64,000 nucleotides of DNA. Origin: Mycobacterium cookii (GTDB lineage Bacteria; Actinomycetota; Actinomycetes; Mycobacteriales; Mycobacteriaceae). The position numbers and the translations under genes were made by a program. A model generated the notes under the pieces. It was not told the DNA's origin, did not search any database, and worked only from the letters and a program-made list of their open reading frames with translations. Positions within the stretch are counted from its first letter, which is position 1; every line of letters begins with the position of its first letter. Below are positions 54,376 to 64,000 of the stretch, one piece after another. Location: the NCBI RefSeq assembly GCF_010727945.1, contig NZ_AP022569.1, positions 2,666,001 to 2,730,000 of the forward strand, given 5' to 3'.

Positions 54376-56028
54376 CTAGGCGATGTCGCTTGCCGCACCG
54401 CGGCCCGCAGCACGCCCGGAGAAGATGCAACCACCCAGGAACGTTCCCTCCAACGCCCGGTAGCCATGGACCCCGCCGCCACCGAAACCGGCCACCTCGC
54501 CGGCCGCGTACAACCCGTCGAGCGGAGTTCCGTCGGCCTTGAGCACACGGGAATCCAGGTCGGTTTCCAACCCGCCCAACGTCTTTCGCGTCAGGATGTG
54601 CAACTTCACCGCGATCAGCGGGCCGGCCTTGGGATCGGCCAGCCGATGCGGCGCGACCACCCTGCCCAGCCGGTCGCCGAGAAACCCGCGCGCCGCACGT
54701 ATCGCCGTGATCTGACCGTCCTTGGTGAAGCGGTTCGCGACCTCGCGGTCGCGGGCCGTGACCTCGTCGGCCACCGTCGCGTAGTCCAGCGGCGCGACAT
54801 CGGGCAGCTTGTTCATCGTCAACACCAGCTCGCGCAACGAGTCCGCGCTGACGAAGTCGATGCCGCGATCGAGGAAGGCCTGCACTGGGCCAGGCGCACC
54901 CGATCCGGCCCGCGACGACAGCAGCTGACGGACACTGCGACTGGTCAGGTCGGGGTTCTGCTCCTGACCCGACAACCCGAACTCCTTGCCAATGATTTTG
55001 GCGTTCAACACAAACCAGGTGTAGTCGTAGCCGGACTTCGCGATGTACTCCAGCGTTCCCAGGGTGTCGAAGCCGGGATAGAGCGGAACCGGCAACCGTT
55101 TTCCGGTGGCGTCGAGCCACAGCGACGACGGCCCAGGAATGATCCGGATGCCGTGCAGCGGCCAGATCGGGTCGTAGTTGGTGATGCCTTCGGTGTAGTG
55201 CCACATCCGGTCCCGGTTGATCACCCGCGCACCGGTCTTCTCGGTGATCGCGATCATCCGACCGTCGACGTGCGCGGGCACTCCGGCGAGCAGTTGCTCG
55301 GGAACCCGTCCCATCCGCGTGGGCCAGTTCGCCCGCACCAGTTCATGATTGCCGCCGATACCACCACTGGTGACGATCACGGCCTGAGCGCGAAACTCGA
55401 ACTCCCCGATAACCGTTCGCGACGACGAGACACCGCGCGGCTCGGTCGACGGCTCCAGCACGCTCCCCCGTACCCCGGTCACCGCGTCGCCCTCGACGAT
55501 CAGCTCGTCGACCTGATGCCGATGTGCGAACCGGACATTGGGCCTGTCACGCAGTCGGCGCGCGAAGATGTCGACGATGGCCGGGCCGGTGCCCCAGGTG
55601 ATGTGGAAGCGAGGCACCGAGTTGCCGTGGCCCTGAGCGCCGTAACCGCCACGCTCGGCCCAGCCGACCAACGGGAAGATCTGCAGACCCCGGGCACGCA
55701 GCCAACTGCGTTTCTCCCCGGCCGCGAAATCGACGTAGGCATGCGCCCATTGCCTCGGCCAGTAGTCCTCCGGCCGGTCGAACGCCGCGGTGCCCAGCCA
55801 ATCCTGCAGCGCGAGTTCGTGGCTGTCGCGGACGCCCAACCGACGCTGCTCAGGGCTGTCGACGAAGAACAAGCCACCGAACGACCAGAACGCCTGCCCG
55901 CCGAGGTTGGCGGCGTTCTCCTGGTCGACGACCAGCACCTGCTTGCCGCGATCCGCCAACTCACAGGCAGCCACCAGGCCGGCCAGGCCCGCCCCGACGA
56001 TGACGACGTCTGCGTGGGTATCGCTCAT
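54376..56028 (-). CDS. FAD-binding dehydrogenase (3-ketosteroid dehydrogenase-like)
   Basis: 550 aa. FAD motif VVIVGAGLAGLVAACELADRG (about 8-27, shown in part), substrate-domain segments QAFWSFGGLFFV and TSGGIGGNHELV, and C-terminal AAGEVAGFGGGGVHGYRALEGTFLGGCIF flavin contacts (in pieces). Similar to KstD/FRD-type flavoproteins. Physiological substrate unknown; equals Rv0785. Start ATG 56028, 28 nt after the DUF2334 gene stop on the same strand. Confidence 0.87.
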   Translation of the reverse strand: MSDTHADVVIVGAGLAGLVAACELADRGKQVLVVDQENAANLGGQAFWSFGGLFFVDSPEQRRLGVRDSHELALQDWLGTAAFDRPEDYWPRQWAHAYVDFAAGEKRSWLRARGLQIFPLVGWAERGGYGAQGHGNSVPRFHITWGTGPAIVDIFARRLRDRPNVRFAHRHQVDELIVEGDAVTGVRGSVLEPSTEPRGVSSSRTVIGEFEFRAQAVIVTSGGIGGNHELVRANWPTRMGRVPEQLLAGVPAHVDGRMIAITEKTGARVINRDRMWHYTEGITNYDPIWPLHGIRIIPGPSSLWLDATGKRLPVPLYPGFDTLGTLEYIAKSGYDYTWFVLNAKIIGKEFGLSGQEQNPDLTSRSVRQLLSSRAGSGAPGPVQAFLDRGIDFVSADSLRELVLTMNKLPDVAPLDYATVADEVTARDREVANRFTKDGQITAIRAARGFLGDRLGRVVAPHRLADPKAGPLIAVKLHILTRKTLGGLETDLDSRVLKADGTPLDGLYAAGEVAGFGGGGVHGYRALEGTFLGGCIFSGRAAGRGAASDIA

Positions 56029-56055
56029 GGCGCTACACAGTAGCGACCTGAGTGG

Positions 56056-56760
56056 TCAGGCCGCGTCGAGAATGGCCTGATCCACCCGCCACTGGTACAC
56101 GGTCGGTTCGCAGCCCTGCAGCAGAGCCAGATCGACCGCGTCGAGCATCGCCTGCAGCGGGCCGGGTTTGCGCAGGTGATGAGCGGCAACCGCGACGCGC
56201 ACGACGCCGCCGCGGCGCGCCACCCGCTCGGCCGACAGCACCAGCATGCGGCACCACCACGGCTCGGCCAGGAACCCTTCACCGATGCCCAGCACCCGCG
56301 ATCGCACCGTCGTGTGACGGACCAGGTCGGTGACCCCGTGCAGGTCGGCAAGAAGACGAAAACCGTTGCGCGGCAATGCGGTAACTGTGCCCGGCGACAC
56401 CGTCCACCGCGGCGCCGCGAACAGCCGGGTGCGCAGTCCGAGGTGTTCGAGCACCCGGTCTGCGGCCATCAACCGCAAGTTGGCCTCGTGCGCGGGCAGC
56501 ACCGCGAACTCGCCGCGACGTTTCTTGGTGGTCGCATCGTCGAATCCGTTGAGCAGGATCGCGTCACCTGACGAACGCCGGTCGCTCAGCCACTCGACGG
56601 TGCCCGGGTCGTGGTCCAGCCGGTAACCACCCTTGAGGCGCGGGGCGACCAGAAACGACACCGGCACCGACCGCGCAGCCATCGTCTCGCAGAACGTGGC
56701 GACGTCGTCCAACGTGCGTTCACTGATCCCGGACACTGAGACGATCAACTTCCCAGACAC
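56056..56760 (-). CDS. DUF2334 polysaccharide-deacetylase-like protein
   Basis: 234 aa NodB-like superfamily member (DUF2334): ISERTLDDVATFCETMAAR near the start, LLNGFDDATTKKR in the middle and RVAVAAHHLRKPGPLQAMLDAV near the end. Some catalytic His/Asp of deacetylases cannot be confidently placed. Equivalent of Rv0784. Confidence 0.8.
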   Translation of the reverse strand: MSGKLIVSVSGISERTLDDVATFCETMAARSVPVSFLVAPRLKGGYRLDHDPGTVEWLSDRRSSGDAILLNGFDDATTKKRRGEFAVLPAHEANLRLMAADRVLEHLGLRTRLFAAPRWTVSPGTVTALPRNGFRLLADLHGVTDLVRHTTVRSRVLGIGEGFLAEPWWCRMLVLSAERVARRGGVVRVAVAAHHLRKPGPLQAMLDAVDLALLQGCEPTVYQWRVDQAILDAA

Positions 56761-56839
56761 ACCTCGATTTTGACGATGCCAGGTGTCCAGACGGTGACAT
56801 ACACGCGGACAACAAGCGTCCGTTCAGTCCGTCTGCCAG

Positions 56840-57328
56840 CTAATTCGGCAAGACCGCCTCGACGGCTTTGATCACCTCCGGCGCATCAGGCACCGTCTGC
56901 GGGCGAAATCGGTTGACCACTTCGCCACCCGGGGCGATCAGGAATTTCTCGAAGTTCCACTGCACGTCACCAGCCTGCCCGTCGGCGTCGGCCGTCTTGG
57001 TCAGCTCGGTGTACAGCGGGTGTCGGCTCGGCCCGTTGACTTCCGTCTTGGCTAACAGCGGAAACGTCACATCGTAGGTCGTGGAGCAGAACGTCTGAAT
57101 CTCTTCCGCGGTGCCGGGCTCCTGGCTCATGAACTGATTACACGGAACGCCGATGACGGTGAGGCCGCGGTCGGCGTAGTCGCGGGCTAGCTGCTCGAGC
57201 GCGGCGTATTGCGGCGTCAGTCCGCACTTGGACGCCACGTTGACCACCAGCACCGCGCGGTCGCTGTAGTCGGCCAGAGACGTCGGGTGGCCATCAAGGC
57301 CGGTCAAAGCGATCTCGGTCACAGTCAT
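56840..57328 (-). CDS. glutathione/thioredoxin peroxidase-like protein
   Basis: 162 aa GPx fold. Peroxidatic Cys35 in ASKCGLTPQY, then GVPCNQFMSQEPGTAEE with Gln, and VQWNFEKFLI with Trp/Asn complete the catalytic tetrad (Cys-type, no selenocysteine). Mycobacteria lack glutathione, so mycothiol or thioredoxin is the likely reductant. Upstream of the divergent exporter gene. Confidence 0.9.
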   Translation of the reverse strand: MTVTEIALTGLDGHPTSLADYSDRAVLVVNVASKCGLTPQYAALEQLARDYADRGLTVIGVPCNQFMSQEPGTAEEIQTFCSTTYDVTFPLLAKTEVNGPSRHPLYTELTKTADADGQAGDVQWNFEKFLIAPGGEVVNRFRPQTVPDAPEVIKAVEAVLPN

Positions 57329-57404
57329 AACCTGCGACGCTACCCGCTCTCATCGAGCGCAAAGTATGTTGGTCGGCTAGCTAAATACTCGTTATGGTGG
57401 GATC

Positions 57405-58991
57405 ATGTCCTCTCCCGCGGCGCCGTCGGCCGCGACTACCGAACCGGCTGCCGTCGACCCGCATGACTACCCCGACGGCCTCGACGCCGGACTGCTGCGG
57501 ATGGCCGGCGTCTGCATTCTCGCTTCGGTGATGGCCATCCTGGACGGCACCGTCGTCAGCGTCGCGCAGCGGACATTCATCGGCGAGTTCGCCTCCACCC
57601 AGGCCGTCGTCGCGTGGACGATCACCGGCTACACCCTCGGGCAGGCCACAGTGATCCCACTGGCCGGCTGGGCATCCGACCGGTTCGGCACCAAGCGGCT
57701 GTTCATGGGCGCGGCGTTGTGGTTCACCCTGGCATCGCTGTTGTGCTCGATGGCGTCAAACATCACCGAGCTCATCGCCTTTCGGATCATCCAAGGACTC
57801 GGCGGTGGAATGCTGGTTCCGCTGACGCTGATCATCCTGACCCGCGAAGCGGGCCCGAGACGGCTCGGCAGGTTGATGGCGGTGCTCGGCATCCCGATGC
57901 TCCTTGCCCCGATGTGCGGGCCGGTCCTCGGCGGCTGGCTGATCAGCGCTTACGGCTGGCAGTGGATCTTCCGGATCAACCTGCCGGTCGGGGTCATCCT
58001 GCTGTTGTCCGCGGCGCTGATTTTTCCGCGGGATCGTCCCCGCCCGTCGGAGGCGTTCGACTTCGTCGGAATGCTGTTGCTGTCACCGGGATTGGCGACA
58101 CTGCTGTTCGGGATCTCCTCAGTGCCGCGCCGTGACAGCTTCACCGACAACCACGTGTGGATACCGGGGCTCATCGGGATCACCTTGATCACCGCGTTTG
58201 TTCTGCATGCGCTGTACCGCACCCGGCATCCGCTGATCGACCTGGCGCTGTTCAAGAATCGTGCGGTGACGCTGTCCAACTCGGCGATGTTCGCGTTCTC
58301 GGTGGGCTTTTTCGGCGCGGTCCTGGTGATCCCTAGTTATCTTCAGCAGCTGCTCCACGAAACCCCGCTGCAGTCCGGCCTGCAGCTGATTCCGCAGGGA
58401 CTCGGCGCGATGCTGACGATGCCGCTGGCCGGCACCCTGATGGACAAACGCGGACCCCGCAACGTGCTGTTGGTCGGCATCGCATCGATCGCCATTGGGT
58501 TGACGGTATTCACATATGGCGCGTGGCAACAGGCGGCCTATCAGCCGATTCTGCTGGTGGGGCTGGTCATCACCGGCATCGGCCTGGGCTGCACGCTGAC
58601 TCCGCTGTCCGGATCTGCCGTGCAGACATTGGCACCCCACGAGGTGGCCCGCGGGTCGACGCTACTCAGCGTCAATCAGCACGTCGCAGTTGCGGTCGGC
58701 ACCGCGTTGATGTCGGTGATCTTGACCAGTCAGTTCAATCGCAGCGAAACCATCCGCACCGCAGAAAAACTCGGGATCCTGCGCGGAAAATTCGGCAAGC
58801 ACGGTGCGCCGGCGCCGTCGTCGCACCACGAGGTCTCCGCAGATTTCACCGTCCGGCTGATGCACGACCTCACCCACTCCTACACCCTGGTCCTGATGGT
58901 GGCGATTGTGGTCGTCGCGCTGACCCTGCTGCCGGTCGCGTTCCTGCCCAACAAGCCGCCGCCGGCGGGCAAGCGGTTAGCGGTCCACTAA
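57405..58991 (+). CDS. emrB: MFS DHA2-family multidrug exporter (EmrB/QacA-like)
   Basis: 528 aa with 14 predicted membrane helices. Motif A GWASDRFGTKRLFMG (about 84-98), motif C-type GPVLGGWLISAYGWQWIFRINLPVG (in pieces), conserved D near TM1 in MAILDGTVVSVAQRT. Proton-coupled drug efflux. Start ATG 57405. Its 3' end overlaps the convergent ptrB gene by 15 nt. Equivalent of Rv0783c. Confidence 0.9.
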   Translation: MSSPAAPSAATTEPAAVDPHDYPDGLDAGLLRMAGVCILASVMAILDGTVVSVAQRTFIGEFASTQAVVAWTITGYTLGQATVIPLAGWASDRFGTKRLFMGAALWFTLASLLCSMASNITELIAFRIIQGLGGGMLVPLTLIILTREAGPRRLGRLMAVLGIPMLLAPMCGPVLGGWLISAYGWQWIFRINLPVGVILLLSAALIFPRDRPRPSEAFDFVGMLLLSPGLATLLFGISSVPRRDSFTDNHVWIPGLIGITLITAFVLHALYRTRHPLIDLALFKNRAVTLSNSAMFAFSVGFFGAVLVIPSYLQQLLHETPLQSGLQLIPQGLGAMLTMPLAGTLMDKRGPRNVLLVGIASIAIGLTVFTYGAWQQAAYQPILLVGLVITGIGLGCTLTPLSGSAVQTLAPHEVARGSTLLSVNQHVAVAVGTALMSVILTSQFNRSETIRTAEKLGILRGKFGKHGAPAPSSHHEVSADFTVRLMHDLTHSYTLVLMVAIVVVALTLLPVAFLPNKPPPAGKRLAVH

Positions 58992-61115
58992 GAGATCGTC
59001 AACCTGGCCGCTGCCATAGTGGTCGCGGTCTGCGGCTGCCAGCAGCCATGCGTATTGGTAGGCAACCTCTTTCCAGCGCTCATAGCGGCCGCTGATACCA
59101 CCGTGGCCGGCGGTCATCTGGGTCTTCAACAGGACCGGGTTGCCGTCGGTTTTGGTGTGTCGCAGCGCCGCAACCCATTTCGCCGGCTCGACGTAGTAGA
59201 CCCGGGTGTCGTGCAGCGACGTCATCGCGAGGATGGCCGGGTAGTCCTTCGCGGCGACGTTCTCGTAGGGCGAGTACGACTTCATGTAATGGTAGACATC
59301 GCTGTCGCTCAACGGGTTTCCCCATTCGTCCCATTCGGTGACAGTCAATGGCAGCGACGGATCCAGGATCGTCGTCAGCGGGTCGACGAACGGTACCTGC
59401 GCCAGGATGCCCGCGAACAGATCAGGCGCGATGTTGGCGACCGCACCCATGAGCAGGCCGCCGGCGCTGCCGCCCAGTGCGACCAAGTGCTCGGGACGGG
59501 TGAGGCCGGTGTCCACCAGATGTTGAGCGACTGAGACGAAGTCGGTGAAAGTGTTCGTCTTTTCCAGCAGCTTGCCACGCTCGTACCAGAGTCGACCCAT
59601 CTCGCCACCGCCGCGGACATGGGCTACCGCGAAGACCATTCCGCGGTCCAGCAGCGAGAGCCGGGCAATGGAGAAGCGCGGATCCTCACACATCTCGTAT
59701 GCGCCGTATCCGTAAATTAGCGCCGGAGCAGGGAATTCGATATCGGCACGGTGCACGATGGAGATCGGTATCTTCGTGCCGTCGGCTGCCTGGGCCCAGT
59801 CGCGACGCTCGACGTAGTCTTCGCGCCGGTAATCGCCGAGCACCGGTTGCTCGCGCAACAGGGTGCGCTCACCCGTGACCAGATCGAGGTCGTAGATGCG
59901 CACCGGCGTGATGAACGATCCTGCGCCGACCCGAAGCTTCGGCGAGTCCCAATTCGGGTTGCCGGCCAGGCCGGCCGACATCAGCTCGGAGTCGAAGGAG
60001 ATCTCCTCGGCGCGCCCGTATCCGTCGCCGTCGATGGGCCACAGCTGAATTCGGGGCAAGGCCTCGCCGCGGTAGCTGACGACGAGGTGGCCGGCGAACG
60101 CGTCGACGCCATCAAGTCGAACATCGTCGCGGTGCGGGATCAGCGTGCGTTGCGCGCTGGGGTCGTCGACGGGCGCCTCAACCAGGGTGAAGTTCACCGC
60201 ACCGTCGTTGTGCAGGATCAAAAACCGGTTCTGGCCCCCGACAATCGCATGCTCCACCGAATACTCGATGCCGTCGCGGCGCGGCAGCACGACGACGAAC
60301 TCGGCGTGCGGGTCCGCGGCGTCGGCATAACGCACCTCTGAGGTGATCGCGGACCCCGAGGCGATCTGGATGTAGGCGTCGCTGCGGGTTCGGCCGACAG
60401 CGACCCAGTACTTCTCGTCGGCTTCGTGGTAGACCTTTTCGGCCGCCAGCCCCGAAGCGAGCCGATGCCGCCAGACGGTGTCGGGGCGCCACGCCGCATC
60501 GACGGTGACGTAGTAGACCGTTCGATTGTCGGTGGCCCACGTCGCACCCGCACCGACCCCGACGATCTCGTCGGGATATTGCTCTCCGGTGCGAAGATTC
60601 CTGAACCGCAGGGTGTATCGCTCGTCACCGACCACGTCGACGGAGTAGGCGAGCACATTTCCGTCTGGGCTGATGCTGGCGGCACCGAGCGAGAAAAAGT
60701 CATGTCCCTCGGCCTCGACGTTTTCGTCGATCAAGACCTGCTCACCCGGAATCTCGGTGTCCTCGTCGAGCACCGGTGGATTCCAGTCATCGGGATCGAT
60801 GACCGCGCAACGACATTGGACGCCGTACTGTTTGCCTTCGAAGCTGCGGGCGTAATACCACCAATCGCCGCGGCGGACCGGCACCGACAAGTCGGTTTCC
60901 TTGGTGCGGGCTTTGATCTCGTCAAAGATCCTCTGCCGCAACGGCTCGAGCTGCGCGGTCGACTGGTCGGCGTACTCGTTCTCGGCCTCCAGGTAGGCGA
61001 TCACCTCAGGGTTGGACTTGTCGCGCAGCCACTCGTAGGGGTCGACGAACACGTCGCCGTGAAACTCTCGCCGGGTGTCGACCCGTTTGGCGACCGGCGG
61101 TGTCGGTTCGGTCAT
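58977..61115 (-). CDS. ptrB: oligopeptidase B PtrB
   Basis: 712 aa prolyl-oligopeptidase family S9A. N-terminal beta-propeller (about 70-410), alpha/beta domain with [10 protein letters not shown] (nucleophile Ser about 550), [17 protein letters not shown] (Asp) and [11 protein letters not shown] (His). Cleaves peptides after Arg/Lys. Start ATG 61115 overlaps the purC stop (ATGA). Corresponds to Rv0781-0782, which is split into two ORFs in H37Rv (recalled); here it is one intact gene. Confidence 0.92.
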   Translation of the reverse strand: MTEPTPPVAKRVDTRREFHGDVFVDPYEWLRDKSNPEVIAYLEAENEYADQSTAQLEPLRQRIFDEIKARTKETDLSVPVRRGDWWYYARSFEGKQYGVQCRCAVIDPDDWNPPVLDEDTEIPGEQVLIDENVEAEGHDFFSLGAASISPDGNVLAYSVDVVGDERYTLRFRNLRTGEQYPDEIVGVGAGATWATDNRTVYYVTVDAAWRPDTVWRHRLASGLAAEKVYHEADEKYWVAVGRTRSDAYIQIASGSAITSEVRYADAADPHAEFVVVLPRRDGIEYSVEHAIVGGQNRFLILHNDGAVNFTLVEAPVDDPSAQRTLIPHRDDVRLDGVDAFAGHLVVSYRGEALPRIQLWPIDGDGYGRAEEISFDSELMSAGLAGNPNWDSPKLRVGAGSFITPVRIYDLDLVTGERTLLREQPVLGDYRREDYVERRDWAQAADGTKIPISIVHRADIEFPAPALIYGYGAYEMCEDPRFSIARLSLLDRGMVFAVAHVRGGGEMGRLWYERGKLLEKTNTFTDFVSVAQHLVDTGLTRPEHLVALGGSAGGLLMGAVANIAPDLFAGILAQVPFVDPLTTILDPSLPLTVTEWDEWGNPLSDSDVYHYMKSYSPYENVAAKDYPAILAMTSLHDTRVYYVEPAKWVAALRHTKTDGNPVLLKTQMTAGHGGISGRYERWKEVAYQYAWLLAAADRDHYGSGQVDDLLVDR

Positions 61116-62005
61116 GCGGCCGGACCGATCCAGTCGTCGAACCGGAGGCCGGAGATCCGCTCGTAGGCCTCGATGTAACGGGCGCGGGTGGCGTCGATGA
61201 TGCTGTCCGGAAGCGGGGGCGGCGGCTTCGATCCGCCGCGGTCCCAACCTGACCCGGGACTGGTCAGCCAATTACGGACGAACTGCTTGTCGAAGCTGTT
61301 CTGCACCTCGCCGACACGGTATTCGGCGGCAGGCCAGTACCGCGATGAATCAGGGGTGAAGATTTCGTCGGCCAGCACCAGGTTGTCGTTGGCGTCGACG
61401 CCGAACTCGAATTTGGTGTCAGCGATGATGATTCCCTTTCGCAGCGCGTGGTCGGCGGCCTGGACGTAGGTCTGCAATGTGCGGTCACGCAACTGGTTCG
61501 CGCGGACTCCGCCGATCATGTTGATCACCTGCGGGAACGAGATGTTCTCATCATGTTCTCCCAGTTCGGCTTTCGTCGCCGGTGTGAACAAGGGCGTGGC
61601 GAAACGGCTGGCTTCGACCAGGCCGGGAGGCAAGGTGATGCCGCACACCGTGCCGCTCTGCTGGTAGTCCAGCAGACCGGATCCGGTCAGGTAGCCGCGG
61701 GCGACGCACTCCACCGGGACCATCTCGAGTTGGTTCACCACAAGGGCCCGGCCAAGAACTTCCTCGGGAATGCGCGGGTCGTCCGGTGGACCGGCCAAGT
61801 GGTTGGGAGCCTCGACGAGGTCGAAGAAGAACACGCTCATCGCGGTCAGGATGCGTCCCTTGTCGGGTATCACGCTGTCGAGCACGTAGTCGAACGCGGA
61901 AATGCGGTCGGTCGCGACGAACAACAGATGGCCGTCGTCGATGCGGTACAACTCGCGGACTTTGCCACTGGCCAGGTGGGTGTAGTCGGACAGGGCAGGA
62001 CGCAT
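61112..62005 (-). CDS. purC: SAICAR synthetase PurC
   Basis: 297 aa. SAICAR motifs: [26 protein letters not shown] (in pieces) near the N-terminus, [13 protein letters not shown] with metal-binding Asp/Glu about 185-200, [15 protein letters not shown]. The start ATG at 62005 has TAGGCT (62017-62012 on the minus strand) 6 nt upstream, so it may be leaderless. Overlaps ptrB start by 4 nt. Confidence 0.95.
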   Translation of the reverse strand: MRPALSDYTHLASGKVRELYRIDDGHLLFVATDRISAFDYVLDSVIPDKGRILTAMSVFFFDLVEAPNHLAGPPDDPRIPEEVLGRALVVNQLEMVPVECVARGYLTGSGLLDYQQSGTVCGITLPPGLVEASRFATPLFTPATKAELGEHDENISFPQVINMIGGVRANQLRDRTLQTYVQAADHALRKGIIIADTKFEFGVDANDNLVLADEIFTPDSSRYWPAAEYRVGEVQNSFDKQFVRNWLTSPGSGWDRGGSKPPPPLPDSIIDATRARYIEAYERISGLRFDDWIGPAA

Positions 62006-62125
62006 CGGGACAGCCTAGCCGGGTGACGATGCGGGCCACTTAGGCCCGCTGAGGAACCCGGCCATCCAGCCGAGCGGTCTGCATAAATGCGATCTACAGA
62101 CCGACCCTGTGCTGGGATCGAAGGT

Positions 62126-62746
62126 ATGAAGTCGCGGTTTATTCCCTACGCCAATACTCCGGGCCGGCTGCTGGCCCAGTTGTGCGGCGACACCATGGTC
62201 GTGATCTGGTCGTTCGTGTGGGCGCTCGTCGGCCTGGCGGTGCACAGCGCGGTGTCGACGATCGCCGACGTGGGTCGACAGGTGCAAGGCGGTGCCGACG
62301 GTGTCGCCGACAGCCTGAAGTCGGCAGGCCACAGTGCCGACCGCATCCCGCTGGTCGGCAGCACTGTCAGCGAGCCGCTCACCGCGGCCAGCAAGGCCGC
62401 ACTCGATATCGCCGGCGCCGGCCACAACCTGGACACCACCGCGAGCTGGCTGGCGATCGTGCTGGCGCTGGCGGTTGCGGCGCCCCCGACCCTTGGGGTG
62501 CTGGTGCCATGGCTGGTGTTACGTATCAGGTTCGTGCGGCGCAAGTTGACCGTGGGCGCGCTGGCCGCCACCCCGGCCGGTGCACAGCTGCTGGCGTTGC
62601 GGGCGTTGGCCAACCGGCCCCTCGGCCGGCTCGCAGCCGTCACCCCGGATCCGGTGGGGGCGTGGCGGGCCGGAGATCCGCATGCGATTCACGGCCTCGC
62701 AGCCATCGAATTGCGCTCGGCGGGAATGGCGGTCAGGAAGCGTTAG
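62126..62746 (+). CDS. conserved membrane protein (Rv0779c type)
   Basis: 206 aa with two strong hydrophobic helices, about 20-45 ([20 protein letters not shown]) and about 112-135 ([20 protein letters not shown]), and an amphipathic, Ala/Gly-rich region between. No domain I recognise; a conserved mycobacterial membrane protein. Divergent from purC; overlaps the convergent cytochrome P450 gene by 4 nt. Confidence 0.8.
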   Translation: MKSRFIPYANTPGRLLAQLCGDTMVVIWSFVWALVGLAVHSAVSTIADVGRQVQGGADGVADSLKSAGHSADRIPLVGSTVSEPLTAASKAALDIAGAGHNLDTTASWLAIVLALAVAAPPTLGVLVPWLVLRIRFVRRKLTVGALAATPAGAQLLALRALANRPLGRLAAVTPDPVGAWRAGDPHAIHGLAAIELRSAGMAVRKR

Positions 62747-63981
62747 CGCAGTTCGACGACCAGGTGCCGGATGCCGGTATGGCGGTTGCTGCGAGTCCAT
62801 TCCACGTCGCGCACCACCTGCACGGCCTGGAAGCGTGACAACAGTTCCTCGAACAGCACGCGTAGCTCCAGCCGCGCCAGGTTGGCACCCAGGCAGTAAT
62901 GGATTCCCTGGCCGAAACCTAAGTGCGGGTTGGGATTCCGGTGGATGTCGAACTCGTCGGCTCGGTCGAATACCTCGGCGTCGCGGTTGGCCGAGCCCTC
63001 CCAGATCTGTACCTTCTGCCCCGCGGCGATCGTCTGTCCGCCGAGTGTGACGTCGCGGGTTGCGGTGCGCCGTTTTGACGGTGATGGCGATGTCCACCGG
63101 ACCATCTCTTCGACGGCGACCGGCAACTCGTCCAGATCGTCACGTAGCGAACGCAATTGGCCAGGATGCTCGGCCAGCGCCAGCAGCCCACCCGCGACCG
63201 CGTTGCGGGTCGTCTCGGCGCCGGCGCTGAACAGCAGACTGAAGAACAGATATAGCTCGAGGTCCGACATGGCCGGCCTGTCGAGATCGTCGAGCGTCGC
63301 ATTGGCGACGACCGACAACATGTCGTCGGTCGGCTCGGCCCGCTTCGAGGCGATCAGTTCCTGGCCGTAGTTGTACATTCGCGAGCCGGCCTCCTCGGCC
63401 GACAGCTGGGACAGCGCCGCCTTGCGCGATCTACCGAAATCGAACTGCGGCTCGATCGCCTCGAACAGCCAATGCCGTTCGGACTCCGGCACTCCCAGCA
63501 GGATGCAGATCATCTGCATCGGCAGTTCGGCGGCGATGTCGACGAGGAAGTCGAACGCTTCGCCGGGCACCACCGCATCGAGCAGTCGGCGGGTGCGGGC
63601 CCGGAGATCGTCCTCGACAGCGGAGATCATTCGCGGCGTCAGCCCCGAGCTGACCAGCCGGCGGATCTGTGAATGCCGCGGATCATCCATCATGTTGAGC
63701 ACTTGGCCCGCGATGGACAGATCCTGCAGAAGCGTGCCGCCGAATGGCCGGTCACCGCCGGTCACCGACGAGAACGTCACCGGATCCTTCAGCACCGCAA
63801 GGGTTTCCGGGTAGCTGGCAACCGACCAGAACCCCTCGTCATCGGGGGTGTTCTCGGTCGGGCGATGCCAGTAGACCGGTGCGTCGCGACGGTGTACCGC
63901 GAAGAGGTCATGCGGAAAGCCGTTGGCGAAGTTGTCCAGATCGGTGAAGTCGATCTGGGAAAGCGCCCCGGCCAGCGTCAC
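62743..63981 (-). CDS. cyp126: cytochrome P450 CYP126-like
   Basis: 412 aa. I-helix [11 protein letters not shown] (about 247-257), ExxR in EEMVRW (about 289-294), haem loop [18 protein letters not shown] with the haem-ligating Cys (about residues 356-358). M. tuberculosis Rv0778 is CYP126; natural substrate unresolved though azoles bind. ATG start at 63981; only 19 nt of upstream sequence is visible. Confidence 0.92.
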   Translation of the reverse strand: MTLAGALSQIDFTDLDNFANGFPHDLFAVHRRDAPVYWHRPTENTPDDEGFWSVASYPETLAVLKDPVTFSSVTGGDRPFGGTLLQDLSIAGQVLNMMDDPRHSQIRRLVSSGLTPRMISAVEDDLRARTRRLLDAVVPGEAFDFLVDIAAELPMQMICILLGVPESERHWLFEAIEPQFDFGRSRKAALSQLSAEEAGSRMYNYGQELIASKRAEPTDDMLSVVANATLDDLDRPAMSDLELYLFFSLLFSAGAETTRNAVAGGLLALAEHPGQLRSLRDDLDELPVAVEEMVRWTSPSPSKRRTATRDVTLGGQTIAAGQKVQIWEGSANRDAEVFDRADEFDIHRNPNPHLGFGQGIHYCLGANLARLELRVLFEELLSRFQAVQVVRDVEWTRSNRHTGIRHLVVELR

Positions 63982-64000
63982 AGGATGGCACCCGGTATGT

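Noticed and set aside
54358..56043. 561-codon plus-strand frame opposite the FAD dehydrogenase
   Set aside because: Shadow of the minus-strand gene with clear FAD motifs; the plus frame has no domain and odd composition.

Overview
This window is high-GC, densely packed mycobacterial chromosome. Most genes match, in order, the M. tuberculosis H37Rv block from about Rv0828c down to Rv0778, read here in the opposite orientation. That comparison rests on recalled protein families and gene order, not on a search. Diagnostic members are kmtR and its deaminase neighbour, desA1, the LytR-CpsA-Psr protein, phoU/pstB, mshD, glnR, lmeA, thiX, cysA2-sseC, purM/F/L/Q/S/C, pepC, DyP peroxidase plus encapsulin, ptrB and cyp126. 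Leaderless promoters (TANNNT placed 6-7 nt before an ATG/GTG start), mycothiol synthase and mycobacteria-specific families support a nontuberculous Mycobacterium or close relative.

Layout. 1-5.45 kb: a minus-strand run, fatty acyl-AMP ligase > desaturase > desaturase > acyl carrier protein > desaturase > alpha/beta hydrolase (cut by the window edge). This is the gene order of bacterial polyyne/terminal-alkyne clusters and is the most striking system here. 5.6-7.6 kb: a TetR regulator, a nonsense-interrupted DDN-type nitroreductase and a methyltransferase. 7.7-12.7 kb: kmtR, a 35 percent histidine micro-protein, a deaminase, an MpaB-type oxygenase, TetR, desA1 and dus. 12.8-21.3 kb: LCP cell-wall ligase, phoU convergent with a complete pstSCAB operon (PHO boxes at both ends), mshD and glnR. 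21.4-25.4 kb: lmeA, thiX, then the sulfur operon led by a poly-cysteine attenuator peptide (DUF4395, cysA, sseC), a leaderless mini-membrane protein and a nitrobindin-like gene. 25.7-30.7 kb: pabC-like, ygfZ-like, DUF3073, purM, purF.

30.9-34.3 kb: accessory insert of a phytoene-desaturase-like oxidoreductase with a divergent TetR and twin operators, followed by a decayed IS481-family element with 6-bp target duplication at the 3' end of an SCP-like gene. 34.3-41.8 kb: SCP-like gene, purL with a leaderless 9-codon upstream ORF, an XRE regulator, small enzymes, pepC, and the DyP-encapsulin nanocompartment pair. 41.8-46.3 kb: a partly decayed accessory cluster around a single polypeptide holding two complete TetR repressors, with five copies of the operator ATGGG-N8-CCCAT before its genes. 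46.3-48.5 kb: a translationally coupled operon of methyltransferase, ECF-like sigma factor, second methyltransferase and a protein with an Ada-like CxxC segment, a probable alkylation-damage module. 48.5-52 kb: epimerase, PlsC-type acyltransferase and WS/DGAT lipid enzymes. 52-64 kb: the conserved backbone resumes with purQ/purS, a secreted protein, MBL-fold hydrolase, FAD dehydrogenase, DUF2334, glutathione peroxidase, DHA2 exporter, ptrB, purC, a membrane protein and cyp126.

No tRNA, rRNA or CRISPR array was seen. No gap without a gene exceeds 300 bases outside the IS element.
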